Part shown: piece by piece, positions 51,456 to 60,137 of the stretch | Numbering within the stretch: the stretch's first letter is position 1 | Layout of the letters: each line of letters begins with the position of its first letter | Source: Acidimicrobiaceae bacterium | Lineage (GTDB): Bacteria; Actinomycetota; Acidimicrobiia; Acidimicrobiales; RAAP-2 | NCBI GenBank assembly: GCA_027449885.1 | Contig: DAIDKS010000040.1 | Location: forward strand, 50,457 to 114,456 | Length of the DNA: 64,000 nt | Reading direction: 5' to 3' | The notes under the pieces: generated by a model | What the model saw: only the letters and a program-made list of their open reading frames with translations | Database searches by the model: none | What the model was told of the DNA's origin: nothing | Translations under genes and position numbers: made by a program

Positions 51456-52168
51456 GCCACGTCGTCCTCGTCACGGGGTCGACGAGTGGCATCGGCCGAG
51501 CGACGGCGCTGCGCTTCGCCGGTCGCGGGGACACCGTGGTCTTCAACTCGGCGCGCAGCGTCGACGAGGGGGAGCGTCTCGCCGCGGCGACGCCGGGCTC
51601 CTTCTACGTGCGGGGATCGATCGCCGACGACGCCGAGGACATCGTGTCGCAGGTCCTCGAGCGCGCGGGGCGACTCGACGTGCTCGTCAACAACGCCGGC
51701 ACCACCCGAGTGATCCCCCACCGGGACTTGGCGGCGGCCTCCATCGAGGTGTGGCGCGAGATCTTCGAGGTGAACGTCTTCGGGACGTGGGCGGTCTCGG
51801 TCGCCGCGATGGAGGCGCTGCGGGCGTCGCGTGGGGCGATCGTCAACGTGTCCTCCCTGGCGGGCGTGCGCGCCACGGGGTCGTCGATCCCCTACGCCGC
51901 CTCCAAGGCCGCCCTCAACCACCTGACGATGCTGCTGGCGAAGGTCGTCGGCCCCGAGGTTCGCGTGAACGCCGTGGCTCCCGGCTTGGTGGACACTCCC
52001 TGGACGGCCGACTGGGACACCGTGCGCGGATTCGTCACGGCGACGGCGCCGCTGCGTCGATCGGGGAGCGCGAACGACGTGGCTCAGGTCGTCCTCGACC
52101 TCGCGGACGCCGAGTACGTGACGGGTCAGGTCCTCGTGGTCGACGGAGGACTCGGGCTCGTCACCTGA
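51452..52168 (+). CDS. Short-chain dehydrogenase/reductase
   Basis: 238 aa from a GTG overlapping the epimerase stop. SHVVLVTGSTSGIGRATALRF is the TGxxxGIG cofactor site; LVNNAGTT, the VNVSSLAG Ser and the PYAASKAAL Tyr-x3-Lys complete the catalytic set, and VRVNAVAPGLVDTPW follows. Classical SDR, 3-oxoacyl-reductase-like. The last 43 bases overlap the convergent MpaB-like gene. Confidence 0.9.
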   Translation: MSHVVLVTGSTSGIGRATALRFAGRGDTVVFNSARSVDEGERLAAATPGSFYVRGSIADDAEDIVSQVLERAGRLDVLVNNAGTTRVIPHRDLAAASIEVWREIFEVNVFGTWAVSVAAMEALRASRGAIVNVSSLAGVRATGSSIPYAASKAALNHLTMLLAKVVGPEVRVNAVAPGLVDTPWTADWDTVRGFVTATAPLRRSGSANDVAQVVLDLADAEYVTGQVLVVDGGLGLVT

Positions 52169-53052
52169 GGAGCCGGCGGGACGACCGCGCGAATGGCCCG
52201 CGACAGCAGCCGCATCGTTGGTCGCACGACCACCCGTCGCCAACGCGGTCGTGCCGCCACCCCGAGGAGCTCGGGGGCCCACCACGGGAGCAGGGAGTAC
52301 GAGCTCTCCACGATGACGTGGTAGGCGGCGCGCTGCAGTGAGCTGCCGGGGACGCCCGCGGCGAGGAAGTCGCGGGCCACCACGCCGTCGGCGCTCAGGC
52401 GCAGTTCGGGGCGAAACCGCTCGAGTCGGTCCCGCAACTCGGCGTAGGTCGTGGGGGGGTCGAGGACCCCGAGGTCGCGGGCCACCTGGACCTGGTCGTT
52501 CACGTACTCGTCGCGCTCCGGCGGGCGGAGTCGGCGGGCGCCGAACTCCTCGTATGCACGCAGGAACATGTACGTGCCGGCGACGTGGACCCACTCGAGC
52601 AGATGGGGATCACTCGCCACGTAGGGAGCACCGTCGTCGGCGACGCCGCGCACCGCCTCGTGGATCGCGCGCACGCGCTCGATGGTCGCGAGGGCCGTGC
52701 GTCGCTCTCCGTACGTGGTGACACCGATGAAGTTGGCCGTCTGGAGGACCCGTCCGAGGGTGTCCTCGCGGTAGCGCGAGTGGTCGGCGACGCCGGCCAT
52801 GGAGTAGGGGTGGAGCATCTCGAGGAAGAGCGAGCCCACCCCCCCGACCAGCATCGAGGCGAGGTCTCCGTGAACGAGGCGCGCCACGGCGTCGACCCTC
52901 TGGTACGAGAGATCGGGGTCGTCGCAGCGGTCGGGCGGGTCCTGGGTGAGGCCGACGGCTCCGCGAATGCGGTGGTTCGCGGCCGTTCGCCACGCCGCCC
53001 ACGCCCGCGAGGCCCTCGCGCGCACTGCCACCGCCACTCCCTTCGTCGTCAC
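52126..53052 (-). CDS. DUF2236 / MpaB-like oxygenase family protein
   Basis: 308 aa alpha-helical protein. GDLASMLVGGVGSLFLEMLHPYSMAGVADHSRYREDTLGRVLQTANFIGVTTYG and DPHLLEWVHVAGTYMFLRAYEEFG carry the conserved His residues of the rubber-oxygenase/MpaB superfamily (DUF2236). Some members bind heme b. A Pro/Ser tail ends the protein. Its stop end overlaps the SDR gene by 43 bases. Role unknown. Confidence 0.87.
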   Translation of the reverse strand: MTTKGVAVAVRARASRAWAAWRTAANHRIRGAVGLTQDPPDRCDDPDLSYQRVDAVARLVHGDLASMLVGGVGSLFLEMLHPYSMAGVADHSRYREDTLGRVLQTANFIGVTTYGERRTALATIERVRAIHEAVRGVADDGAPYVASDPHLLEWVHVAGTYMFLRAYEEFGARRLRPPERDEYVNDQVQVARDLGVLDPPTTYAELRDRLERFRPELRLSADGVVARDFLAAGVPGSSLQRAAYHVIVESSYSLLPWWAPELLGVAARPRWRRVVVRPTMRLLSRAIRAVVPPAPQVTSPSPPSTTRT

Positions 53053-53106
53053 GAGTGTACGGGTTGGGGGCTCGCATCAGGTCGGGCGCTCTGCGACACT
53101 GGAGTG

Positions 53107-53415
53107 GTGGCCACGGGCACCCGCACGCAGCGAGAGGGGACGAGCGTCGCCGTCGCCGAGCGCTCTCGGCCGACGGCGCGGGAGACCTGGGACGTGGTCG
53201 TCTGGAACGACCCGGTGACGCCGATGAAGGTGGTGGTCGTCATCTTCAAGCGAATCTTCGGCTACGCGAACAACCGCTGTACGCAACTCATGCTGACCGT
53301 GCACCACGAAGGGCGCGCGGTCGTATGGACCGGGGCCCGCGAGCGGGCCGAGTCGTACACCGCCAAACTGCAGGCGGCCGGGCTGAGAGCCACGGTCGAG
53401 CGGTCGGGCGAGTGA
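53107..53415 (+). CDS. clpS: ATP-dependent Clp protease adaptor ClpS
   Basis: N-degron recognition adaptor for ClpAP/ClpCP. 102 aa, with an unstructured Thr/Arg lead and the core WDVVVWNDPVTPMKVVVVIFKRIFGYANNRCTQLMLTVHHEGRAVVWTGARERAESYTAKLQAAGL. The D-x-x-T-P loop contacts the substrate. GTG 53104 is an alternative; I pick the GTG six bases after GACACT to fit the leaderless spacing. Paired with DUF2017, as elsewhere in Actinobacteria. Confidence 0.93.
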   Translation: MATGTRTQREGTSVAVAERSRPTARETWDVVVWNDPVTPMKVVVVIFKRIFGYANNRCTQLMLTVHHEGRAVVWTGARERAESYTAKLQAAGLRATVERSGE

Positions 53416-53840
53416 GTGGGCGCCTGTTCCAGCGGCGCCGGGACGGCCGGGTGGAGGTGCGTCTCAACGAGATCGGCCGCGCGGTAGTGCGGGACGCGGC
53501 CGAGCGGATCGTTCGGGCCGAGCGAGGCGAGGACGGATGGTCGTCGAGTCTTCGCCTCCCGATCGTGCCCGAGCGAGACGACGACGACCCGCTGCGCATC
53601 CTGGAGCGCGACGCCGCGGTGACGACCCAGGCCGAGCTCGTCCGGGTGACCGTCGACGAAGCGTTGCTCAGCGCCGACGAGGCGTGGGCGTGGCTCGTCA
53701 CGCTGCAGGTGGCCCTGCGGGCGACGGCTGACGAGACCGGCCTCGTGGGTGACGACGAGTGGGGACGCGCCGAGGCGGGGGTGCGTGAGCGCGTCGAGGG
53801 GCTACAGATGCTCCTCTGGAGCCTCGCCGACTGTCTCTAG
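53412..53840 (+). CDS. DUF2017 family protein
   Basis: 142 aa, GTG overlapping the clpS stop. Consists of helices: RDGRVEVRLNEIGRAVVRDAAERIVR, LPIVPERDDDDPLRILERD, and LLSADEAWAWLVTLQVALRATADETG, ending WSLADCL. DUF2017 is always beside clpS in Actinobacteria, which suggests a partner or regulator of the adaptor; the biochemical role is unknown. Confidence 0.9.
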   Translation: MSGRLFQRRRDGRVEVRLNEIGRAVVRDAAERIVRAERGEDGWSSSLRLPIVPERDDDDPLRILERDAAVTTQAELVRVTVDEALLSADEAWAWLVTLQVALRATADETGLVGDDEWGRAEAGVRERVEGLQMLLWSLADCL

Positions 53841-53910
53841 CGCCGATCTCACCGCTGTGATCAGGCGTTTCAATTCCTAGTGGACTGTTGGACTTTTTGC
53901 CCTACGGCGA

Positions 53911-53926
53911 GCCGACGAGCGTCGGC
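53911..53926 (+). terminator. Short hairpin between DUF2017 and prpE
   Basis: GCCGAC-GAGC-GTCGGC, 70 bases after the DUF2017 stop and about 39 before prpE. No T-run; weak terminator or leader element of prpE. Confidence 0.3.
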
Positions 53927-53964
53927 CATTATGGGCCCAGATCGCGAGCGATTGGGGGGACAGC

Positions 53965-55848
53965 ATGGGACCGTACCGTGACGCCTGGGAGCGCAGCATC
54001 ACCGCGCCGACGGAGTTCTGGGGCGAGGCGGCCGAGGGCATCAGTTGGTACACGAAGCCGTCGGTCGTCCTGGACGAGAGTCGGGCGCCGTTCTACAAGT
54101 GGTTCGCCGACGGCGTCATGAATACCTGCTTCAACGCCGTCGACCGCCACGTGGACGCCGGCCACGGCTCCCGCACGGCCCTCATCTACGACAGTCCGGT
54201 GACCGGGGTGAAGCGCCAGTACAGCTACGCGGAGTTGCTCGACGAGGTGTCGCGCTTCGCCGGCGTCCTCGCGTCGCTCGGGGTGACCACGGGCGACCGG
54301 GTCGTCATCTACATGCCGATGATCCCCGAGGCGGTCATCGCCATGCTGGCCTGCGCGCGCCTCGGCGCGATTCACTCCGTCGTCTTCGGGGGATTTGCCG
54401 CCCACGAGCTCGCGATGCGAATCGACGACGCCAGCCCGAAGGCCGTCGTGTCCGCGTCCTGCGGGATCGAGGTGACGCGCGTGATCGAGTACAAGCCGCT
54501 TCTCGACGCCGCCATCGAGGAGGCGACGCACAAGCCCGAGGCCTGCGTGATCGTCCAGCGACCGCAGGCGACGGCGGCGATGACGCCGGGCCGCGACCAC
54601 GACTGGGCCCAGATGATGGCGTCGGCGACGCCCGCCGCCTGCGTCCCGGTCGCCGCGACCGATCCCCTCTACATCCTCTACACCTCGGGGACGACCGGTC
54701 GCCCGAAGGGCGTCGTGCGCGACAACGGCGGGCACGCCGTCGCGCTCAACTGGTCGATGCCCAACATCTACGACACCGGCGCGGGCGAGGTCTTCTGGGC
54801 CGCCTCGGACGTCGGATGGGTCGTGGGGCACTCCTACATCGTCTACGCGCCCCTGCTCGCCGGAGCGACGACGGTCCTCTACGAGGGAAAGCCTGTCGGC
54901 ACACCCGACGCCGGCGCCTTCTGGCGAGTCATCAGCGAGTACGGCGTCAAGACGCTCTTCACCGCCCCGACGGGATTCCGGGCGATCAAGCTGGAGGACC
55001 CCGACGGTCGCCTGATCGGCGACTACGACCTCTCGGGATTCAAGTACCTCTTCCTCGCGGGCGAGCGGCTCGACCCGGAGACGCACACCTGGGCGAGCAA
55101 CCAGCTCGGCGTCCCCGTCGTCGACCACTGGTGGCAGACCGAGACCGGCTGGCCCATTGCCGCGAACCTGCTGGGACTCGAGCCGATGCCCATCAAGGCG
55201 GGATCGCCGACGGTACCCGTGCCGGGCTTCGACGTGCGCATCGTGACCGAGGGCGGGGATCCGGCTCCCGCGGGCACCGAGGGCCTCATCCTGGTCAAGA
55301 CGCCTCTTCCTCCGGGCTGCATGATCGGGGTGTGGGGCGACGACCAGAAGTTCATCGACACCTACCTCAGCCACTCCCCGGGCTTCTACCTCACTGGTGA
55401 CGGTGGGCACTTCGACGAGGACGGGTACCTCTTCGTGATGGGGCGCGTGGACGACGTCATCAACGTCGCCGGCCACCGTCTCTCGACCGGCGAGATCGAG
55501 GAGATCATCGCCTCGCATCCCGACGTCGCCGAGTGCGCCGTCATCGGCGTCGCCGACGCCCTCAAGGGACAGGTTCCGCGCGGACTCGCCGTGCTCAAGG
55601 CGGGCGTGGACCGCGATCACGACACGATCGCGGCCGAGCTCGTCCAGCGCGTGCGGGACCGGATCGGTGCCGTGGCCAGCCTGCGCCACGTGGACATCGT
55701 CGCCGCGCTGCCCAAGACCCGGTCCGGGAAGGTCCTGCGCAAGTCGATGCGCGCCATCGCCGATGGCGTCGACATGCCGGTTCCCTCGACGATCGACAAT
55801 CCCGCCGTGCTCGACGCGCTGCGTCCGGTCCTACGCCCCGAGGGGTAG
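53965..55848 (+). CDS. prpE: Propionyl-CoA/acetyl-CoA synthetase (PrpE-like)
   Basis: 627 aa Acs-type ANL enzyme. FKDR-like lead is missing, and the protein begins MGPYRDAWERSITAPTEFWGEAAEGISWY, the short N terminus of PrpE. YILYTSGTTGRPKGVVRDNGGHAVAL is the AMP-binding motif, VVDHWWQTETGWPIAANLLG the Acs signature with the W-W-Q-T-E-T core, YLTGDGGHFDEDGY and VAALPKTRSGKVLRKSMR the C-terminal catalytic Lys. Probably activates propionate; with mmsA it suggests C3-acid metabolism. Confidence 0.92.
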   Translation: MGPYRDAWERSITAPTEFWGEAAEGISWYTKPSVVLDESRAPFYKWFADGVMNTCFNAVDRHVDAGHGSRTALIYDSPVTGVKRQYSYAELLDEVSRFAGVLASLGVTTGDRVVIYMPMIPEAVIAMLACARLGAIHSVVFGGFAAHELAMRIDDASPKAVVSASCGIEVTRVIEYKPLLDAAIEEATHKPEACVIVQRPQATAAMTPGRDHDWAQMMASATPAACVPVAATDPLYILYTSGTTGRPKGVVRDNGGHAVALNWSMPNIYDTGAGEVFWAASDVGWVVGHSYIVYAPLLAGATTVLYEGKPVGTPDAGAFWRVISEYGVKTLFTAPTGFRAIKLEDPDGRLIGDYDLSGFKYLFLAGERLDPETHTWASNQLGVPVVDHWWQTETGWPIAANLLGLEPMPIKAGSPTVPVPGFDVRIVTEGGDPAPAGTEGLILVKTPLPPGCMIGVWGDDQKFIDTYLSHSPGFYLTGDGGHFDEDGYLFVMGRVDDVINVAGHRLSTGEIEEIIASHPDVAECAVIGVADALKGQVPRGLAVLKAGVDRDHDTIAAELVQRVRDRIGAVASLRHVDIVAALPKTRSGKVLRKSMRAIADGVDMPVPSTIDNPAVLDALRPVLRPEG

Positions 55849-56526
55849 TCGCCGCCACCGCACGAGCCGAGCACGGTGCACGAATCCGAGGCCGAGGTAG
55901 AGCTGGAGCGCGCCCGCGTTCTCGAGTCCGACGCCCAGGGCGACGTCGTCGACGCCGCGGTGGGCCGCGTCGACGAGGATCTCCTCCATCAGCCGCCGGG
56001 CGTGTCCGTGGCGACGTTCGTCGGGGGCCGTCGCGACCGAGGCGATGATGTGGCGACCGGAGGCCCAGCGGGTCAGGGCCGCGACGGCGACGAGGCGGTC
56101 GTTGGCGACCTCGCCGAACCAGGCCACCACGTGGGGGTCGCCCGGCCAGACCGACGACGTGGGGGCGGCGACCTCGAGGAGGCGCCGGACCCCTTCGAGG
56201 TCGTCCGTCGTGGCGGCCGGCGATCCCGAGGGGAGGGTGGCGCGGCAGAGAAGGTCCCAGCCGCCGACGCGCGCCACGGTGGCGGATCCGGGGAAGGGTC
56301 CGTCGATCAGGCACTCCGACCACTGGTCGCGGGGCGCCGCGAGCGGTCCGGTCGCGACGCCGACGAGACCCTCCTCCTCGAGGGTGAGCCACAGCGTCTC
56401 GCCCGATCGCTCGAGCGCCACGAACCGATCGGGGTCGAGAAAGTAACCGATCGGGCCGCACCCGGCGTGGAGCCCGCGCTCCCAGTCGATCGCTTCGAGT
56501 AGGGACGTCGTTCGCTCGACGGACAC
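55831..56526 (-). CDS. GNAT-family N-acetyltransferase
   Basis: 231 aa. The C-terminal acetyl-CoA domain reads ASVATAPDERRHGHARRLMEEILVDAAHRGVDDVALGVGLENAGALQLYLGLGFV, with the R-R-x-G-x-A/G loop. The N-terminal half may be a second, degenerate GNAT lobe. GTG start follows TAGCAT by 6 bases. Substrate unknown. Overlaps prpE by 18 bases on the opposite strand. Confidence 0.88.
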   Translation of the reverse strand: MSVERTTSLLEAIDWERGLHAGCGPIGYFLDPDRFVALERSGETLWLTLEEEGLVGVATGPLAAPRDQWSECLIDGPFPGSATVARVGGWDLLCRATLPSGSPAATTDDLEGVRRLLEVAAPTSSVWPGDPHVVAWFGEVANDRLVAVAALTRWASGRHIIASVATAPDERRHGHARRLMEEILVDAAHRGVDDVALGVGLENAGALQLYLGLGFVHRARLVRWRRLPLGA

Positions 56527-56532
56527 GCGACG

Positions 56533-56538
56533 ATGCTA
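56533..56538 (-). promoter_or_regulatory. -10 element of leaderless GNAT promoter
   Basis: TAGCAT on the minus strand, 6 bases, GTG at 56526. Confidence 0.5.
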
Positions 56539-56602
56539 CGGGGAGAGCGTCGCGGGGCCCCGCTGACGCGACGTCGTTTCGGTACCCGGGGAGGCCCTTG
56601 GC

Positions 56603-56635
56603 TATGGTGGGGCCGCGGCGACGACGGTCGCCGCG
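56603..56635 (+). promoter_or_regulatory. Promoter and 5' hairpin of the GS-like operon
   Basis: TATGGT (-10, 56603-56608) is followed by a perfect 9-bp stem CGCGGCGAC-GACG-GTCGCCGCG (56614-56635), so the transcript would begin at the base of a stable hairpin. The ATG follows 12 bases later. It could protect the 5' end or regulate translation. Confidence 0.45.
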
Positions 56636-56647
56636 TGGGGGTGCGCG

Positions 56648-58012
56648 ATGTCGAGTTCTCAGGGACGTCTCACACGGGAGGAGTTGCTCTCGGCGATCGA
56701 GCGGGGCGACGTCGACACCGTCGTGCTCGCGATCACCGACATGCAGGGCCGACTGCAGGGCAAGCGGCTCGACGCGACCTTCTTCGCCGAGGAGTTCCTC
56801 ACTGGCGCCGTCGAGGGGTGCAGCTACCTGCTCGCGTCCGACGTCGACATGCGCACGGTCGACGGGTTCGCCCTCACCTCGTGGGAGCGCGGCTACGGCG
56901 ACCTCGGCTTCCGGCCCGACTGGTCGACGATCCGCCTGGTGCCCTGGCACGAGCGCACGGTCATCGTCTTCGCCGACGTGGAGACGGTGGAAGGCGATCC
57001 GGTCGCCGTATCCCCCCGCCAAGTCCTCGCTCGTCAGGTCGAGCGCCTCGCCGAGCGGGGCTGGCACGGTCTCACGGGAACGGAGCTCGAGTTCATCGTG
57101 TTCCGCGACACCTACGAAGAGGCTTGGAGCCAGGGGTATCGCGACCTCACGCCGGCGAATCAGTACAACGTGGACTACTCGCTCCAGGGGACGGCCCGCA
57201 TCGAGCCGCTGCTCGGCCGGATCCGCCGGGCCATGCGGGGTGCGGGGATGGTGGTCGAGTCGGTGAAGGGGGAGTGCAACTTCGGCCAGCACGAGATCGC
57301 CTTCCAGTACGCCACGTTGATCGACAAGTGCGACGAGCACGGCCTCTACAAGCTCGGGACCAAGGAGATCGCCGCCCAGGACGGCTACAGCATCACCTTC
57401 ATGGCCAAGTTCAACGAGCGCGAGGGCAACTCGTGCCACATCCACCTCTCCCTACGCGACGCCAACGGTCGCCCGGTCTTCGCCGGCGACGGCCCCCACG
57501 GGATGTCGACCGTGTTCGGCCAGTTCCTCGGGGGACTGCTCGCCTACTCGCGCGAACTCTCGCTGTTCTTCGCTCCGAACATCAACAGTTACAAGCGGTA
57601 CGTCGAGGGCTCGTTCGCCCCGACGGCCCTGCTCTGGGGATTCGACAATCGCACCTGTGCCTTCCGTGTCGTGGGCCACGGCCCGTCGCTTCGCGTCGAG
57701 TGCCGCATCCCGGGGGGCGACGTCAACCCGTATCTCGCGGTCAGCGCCCTCGTGGCGGCGGGACTGCGCGGGGTCGAGGAGGAGCTCGCCGCGCCGGAGC
57801 CGTTCGCGGGGAACGCCTACGCGGCCGACGCCCCCCGCGTCCCCACGACGCTGCGCGACGCGATGGAGCTCTTCGCGCGCAGTACGGTGGCACGCGACGC
57901 CTTCGGTGACGAGGTCGTCGACCACTACGCGCACGCCGCGCGGATCGAGGTCGACGCCTTCAACGCCGCGGTGACGGACTGGGAACGCTACCGAGGATTC
58001 GAACGCCTATGA
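56648..58012 (+). CDS. Glutamine-synthetase-family ligase (gamma-glutamylpolyamine synthetase-like)
   Basis: 454 aa GS fold. The N-terminal beta-grasp includes VVLAITDMQGRLQGKRLDATFFAEEFL, found in PuuA/GlnA3 rather than true GlnA. Active-site pieces: LTGTELEFIVFRDTYEE (Glu metal ligands), GQHEIAFQYA, REGNSCHIHLSL, NRTCAFRVVGHGPSLRVECRIPGGDVNPYLA. It lacks the adenylylation tail of GlnA. With the ALDH and SDR behind it, gamma-glutamylation of an amine followed by oxidation is likely. Confidence 0.9.
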   Translation: MSSSQGRLTREELLSAIERGDVDTVVLAITDMQGRLQGKRLDATFFAEEFLTGAVEGCSYLLASDVDMRTVDGFALTSWERGYGDLGFRPDWSTIRLVPWHERTVIVFADVETVEGDPVAVSPRQVLARQVERLAERGWHGLTGTELEFIVFRDTYEEAWSQGYRDLTPANQYNVDYSLQGTARIEPLLGRIRRAMRGAGMVVESVKGECNFGQHEIAFQYATLIDKCDEHGLYKLGTKEIAAQDGYSITFMAKFNEREGNSCHIHLSLRDANGRPVFAGDGPHGMSTVFGQFLGGLLAYSRELSLFFAPNINSYKRYVEGSFAPTALLWGFDNRTCAFRVVGHGPSLRVECRIPGGDVNPYLAVSALVAAGLRGVEEELAAPEPFAGNAYAADAPRVPTTLRDAMELFARSTVARDAFGDEVVDHYAHAARIEVDAFNAAVTDWERYRGFERL

Positions 58013-59373
58013 CCACCCCCCTCGACATCATCAACCCCTCGACCGAGGAGGTCATCGCCCAGGTCGCCGTGCTCGACGTGGCCGACGCCGATCGGGCGAT
58101 CGAACGAGCCGCGGCTGCGGCGCCCGCCTGGCGACGGGTCACGCCCGCCGATCGCGGACGCCTCCTGCGCCGCTTCGCCGAAGCCGTCGACGCGCACATC
58201 GAGGAGCTGGCCCAGCTCGAGGTCGCCAACTCCGGTCACACCATCGGCAACGCTCGTTGGGAAGCGGGCAACGTCCGCGACGTCCTGACCTACTACGCGG
58301 CCGCTCCCGAGCGCCACATCGGCAAGCAGATCCCCGTGGCCGGGGGCGTCGACGTGACCTTCTACGAGCCCCTCGGCGTCGTCGGCGTCATCGTTCCGTG
58401 GAACTTCCCCATGCCCATCGCCGGATGGGGATTCGCCCCGGCGCTCGCGGCGGGCAACACGGTCGTGCTCAAGCCCGCGTCGCTGACGCCGCTCACGGCG
58501 CTGCGCATCGGTGAGCTCGCCCTCGAGGCCGGCCTGCCGGAGGGTGTCTTCCAGGTCGTGGTGGGGGAGGGCTCGACCGTCGGTCAGCGCTTCGTGACCC
58601 ACCCGTCGGTCCGCAAGGTCTGCTTCACCGGCTCGACCTCGGCGGGACAGCGGATCATGGAGGGCTGCGCGGCTCAGATGAAGCGGGTGACCCTCGAGCT
58701 CGGAGGCAAGAGCGCGAACGTGATCTTCGCCGACGCCGACCTCGAGCGGGCCGCGGCGGCCGCGCCCTACGCGGTCTTCGACAACGCGGGGCAGGACTGC
58801 TGCGCTCGCTCGCGTCTCCTGGTGGAGGCCAGCGCCTACGACCGGTTCATGGAGCTCTTCGAGGTGGCGGTGCGCAACGTCAAGGTCCTCGACCCGCGCG
58901 ACGAGGCGAGCGAGATGGGGCCGCTGATCTCGGCGAGCCACCGCGCGTCGGTGGCCTCGTACGTCGAGGGCGCTCGCGTGGCCTTCCGGGGCCACGCGCC
59001 CGAGGGACCCGGCTACTGGTTCGCGCCGACCGTCCTCGAGACGACCGACCGCTCCGAGCGCACCTACTGCGAGGAGATCTTCGGTCCCGTGGTCTCGGTC
59101 GTCCCCTTCGCCGACGAGGCGGAGGCGATCGAGATCGCCAACGACGGCCCCTACGGCCTCTCCGGCTCGATCTGGACGCGCGACGTCGGCCGCGCCCTGC
59201 GCGCCGCGCGAGGCATCGAGACCGGCACGATCTCGATCAACTCAAACTCCTCGGTGCGCTACGCGACCCCGTTCGGCGGGTTCAAGCAGTCGGGTCTCGG
59301 GCGTGAGCTCGGCCCCGACGCGCTGCGCTCGTTCAGCGAGGAGAAGAACGTCTTCATATCAACGGAGGAGTGA
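58009..59373 (+). CDS. Aldehyde dehydrogenase (PuuC/betaine-aldehyde type)
   Basis: 454 aa NAD(P)-dependent ALDH. GVVGVIVPWNFPMPIAGWGFAPALAAGNTVVLKPASLTP, TGSTSAGQRI, the Glu motif [18 protein letters not shown], and the catalytic Cys in VFDNAGQDCCARSRLLV are present. Slightly short at the N terminus (starts TTPLDIINPSTEEV). Its ATG overlaps the GS-like stop. Likely oxidises the aminoaldehyde made from a gamma-glutamylated polyamine. Confidence 0.91.
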   Translation: MTTPLDIINPSTEEVIAQVAVLDVADADRAIERAAAAAPAWRRVTPADRGRLLRRFAEAVDAHIEELAQLEVANSGHTIGNARWEAGNVRDVLTYYAAAPERHIGKQIPVAGGVDVTFYEPLGVVGVIVPWNFPMPIAGWGFAPALAAGNTVVLKPASLTPLTALRIGELALEAGLPEGVFQVVVGEGSTVGQRFVTHPSVRKVCFTGSTSAGQRIMEGCAAQMKRVTLELGGKSANVIFADADLERAAAAAPYAVFDNAGQDCCARSRLLVEASAYDRFMELFEVAVRNVKVLDPRDEASEMGPLISASHRASVASYVEGARVAFRGHAPEGPGYWFAPTVLETTDRSERTYCEEIFGPVVSVVPFADEAEAIEIANDGPYGLSGSIWTRDVGRALRAARGIETGTISINSNSSVRYATPFGGFKQSGLGRELGPDALRSFSEEKNVFISTEE

Positions 59374-60137
59374 TGGGACGACTGGACAACAAGGTGGCGA
59401 TCATCACCGGTGCCGCGAGCGGCATCGGGCGGGCGACCGCTCGTCGATTCGGCGCGGAGGGTGCGAAGGTCGTGGTGGCCGATCTCGACGCCGAGACCGG
59501 GCGCGCCCTCGCCCAGGAGATCGGCGGACACTTCATTCACGTGGACGTGGCCGACGAGCAGAGCGTCCAGGGGATGTACGCCGAGGTCGTCGACGTCTTC
59601 GGTGGGGTGGACGTCCTCTTCAACAACGCGGGGATCTCGCCCGCGGACGACGACTCGATCCTCACCACGGGACTCGAGGCGTGGCGACGGGTGCAGGACG
59701 TGAACCTCACGTCGGTCTACCTGTGCTGCAAGTACGGGATCCCCCTGCTGCTCGAGCGCGGCGGCGGATCGATCATCAACACGGCCTCGTTCGTGGCGGT
59801 CCTCGGATCCGCGACGTCGCAGGTCTCCTACACCGCGTCGAAGGGCGGCGTGCTGTCGATGACGCGCGAGCTCGGCGTCCAGTTCGCCCGCCAGGGGGTC
59901 CGCGTCAACGCGCTCTGCCCCGGACCGGTGAACACCCCTCTGCTGCAGGAGCTCTTCGCGAAGGACCCCGAGCGGGCCGCGCGCCGTCTCGTCCACGTCC
60001 CGATGGGCCGCTTCGCGGAGCCCGAGGAGATCGCGAGCGCGGTGCTGTTCCTCGCGAGCGATGACGCCTCCTTCGTCACCTCGTCGACCTTCCTGGTGGA
60101 CGGGGGGATCTCGGCGGCGTACGTCACGCCGCTCTGA
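59373..60137 (+). CDS. SDR-family oxidoreductase (FabG-like)
   Basis: 254 aa. Start at ATG 59373 with GGAGG 4-5 bases ahead, sharing one base with the ALDH stop; the in-frame GTG at 59370 lies inside the ribosome-binding site. KVAIITGAASGIGRATARRF binds NAD(P); NNAGIS, NTASFV and YTASKGG give the Asn, Ser and Tyr-Lys; FVTSSTFLVDGGISAAYV ends it. Third gene of the GS-like/ALDH/SDR operon. Confidence 0.91.
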   Translation: MGRLDNKVAIITGAASGIGRATARRFGAEGAKVVVADLDAETGRALAQEIGGHFIHVDVADEQSVQGMYAEVVDVFGGVDVLFNNAGISPADDDSILTTGLEAWRRVQDVNLTSVYLCCKYGIPLLLERGGGSIINTASFVAVLGSATSQVSYTASKGGVLSMTRELGVQFARQGVRVNALCPGPVNTPLLQELFAKDPERAARRLVHVPMGRFAEPEEIASAVLFLASDDASFVTSSTFLVDGGISAAYVTPL

